In this document: positions 4,956 through 5,032 of the stretch, one piece after another
How positions within the stretch are numbered: position 1 is the stretch's first letter
How the letters are laid out: each line of letters begins with the position of its first letter
Assembly: GCA_003157315.1 (NCBI GenBank)
Contig: PMJE01000051.1
Location: 1-5,032, forward strand
Length of the DNA: 5,032 bases
From: Myxococcales bacterium
GTDB lineage: Bacteria; Myxococcota; Polyangia; Fen-1088
Direction: 5' to 3'
Made by a program: the position numbers and the translations under genes
Notes under the pieces: model-generated
Told to the model about the DNA's origin: nothing
Database searches by the model: none
The model's input: only the letters and a program-made list of their open reading frames with translations

Positions 4956-5032
4956 CGACAATAGCAAACCTCGGGTGACCGGGGGACGCAAAGCCACGGG
5001 ACTCACTGAATCAGTAACCACCCGCATAGCGG
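4956..5032 (+). promoter_or_regulatory. GEMM-I (cyclic dinucleotide) riboswitch aptamer, 3' end cut by window edge
   Basis: The GEMM-I core is present in order: AGCAAACC (4963-4970), a stem-loop, then GGGACGCAAAGCCACGGG (4983-5000), and near the edge CATAGCGG (5025-5032). The first stem CCTCGG (4969-4974) pairs with CCGGGG (4979-4984), including one T-G wobble, and is capped by the GNRA tetraloop GTGA (4975-4978). In this family that loop docks into the second stem. G4964-C4989 and C4965-G4988 correspond to the pairs G21-C46 and C22-G45 of the Vc2 aptamer, and A4990 to the intercalating A47. The second stem has an ACTG-AAT-CAGT tip (5005-5015). The base equal to ligand-binding G20 is A4963, the variant linked to 3',3'-cGAMP (c-AMP-GMP) binding. 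The closing stem's 3' strand, the expression platform and the controlled gene lie beyond 5032. Confidence 0.88.

Overview
The window looks like chromosomal DNA of a predatory or saprophytic myxobacterium-type organism (Myxococcota, possibly a Polyangiales relative). This is inferred from high GC in the coding regions, three secreted lipoprotein-like proteins, a long Cys-paired RCC1 propeller protein, a TGG-rich linker in front of a glycoside hydrolase, and -24/-12 (sigma-54) promoter-like elements. No rRNA, tRNA, transposase or CRISPR array is visible.

Layout, left to right. (1) Positions 1-392, minus strand: the N-terminal 130 codons of a serpin carried on a lipoprotein signal peptide; the gene runs off the left edge. 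(2) Positions 393-582: a divergent control region with a good sigma-54 -24/-12 element facing the serpin gene, a 7-bp dyad, and a composite of 20-bp-period direct repeats around a perfect 14-bp palindrome. (3) Positions 583-2832, plus strand: a 749-residue lipoprotein made of 14 RCC1 repeats, each with a C-x9-C pair, probably two seven-bladed propellers. (4) Positions 2853-4412, minus strand, convergent with the RCC1 gene across a 20-bp gap: a 519-residue secreted GH26 (beta-mannanase family) enzyme with a linker of 23 GG-hexamers. (5) Positions 4413-5032: a non-coding region ending in a layered control unit that faces right. It contains dyads, a near-consensus sigma-54 promoter at 4880-4896, and then most of a GEMM-I (cyclic dinucleotide) riboswitch aptamer cut by the right edge.

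How the parts fit. All three proteins are predicted to act at the cell surface or outside: a protease inhibitor, a beta-propeller scaffold and a polysaccharide-degrading enzyme. The most interesting part is regulatory. The unseen gene to the right seems to be controlled by sigma-54 initiation, possibly with an enhancer palindrome about 80 bp upstream, and by a second-messenger riboswitch in its leader. The riboswitch has A, not G, at the base that contacts the ligand (position 20 in Vc2 numbering). That variant is associated with recognition of 3',3'-cGAMP as well as, or instead of, c-di-GMP. The serpin gene also seems to have a sigma-54 promoter.
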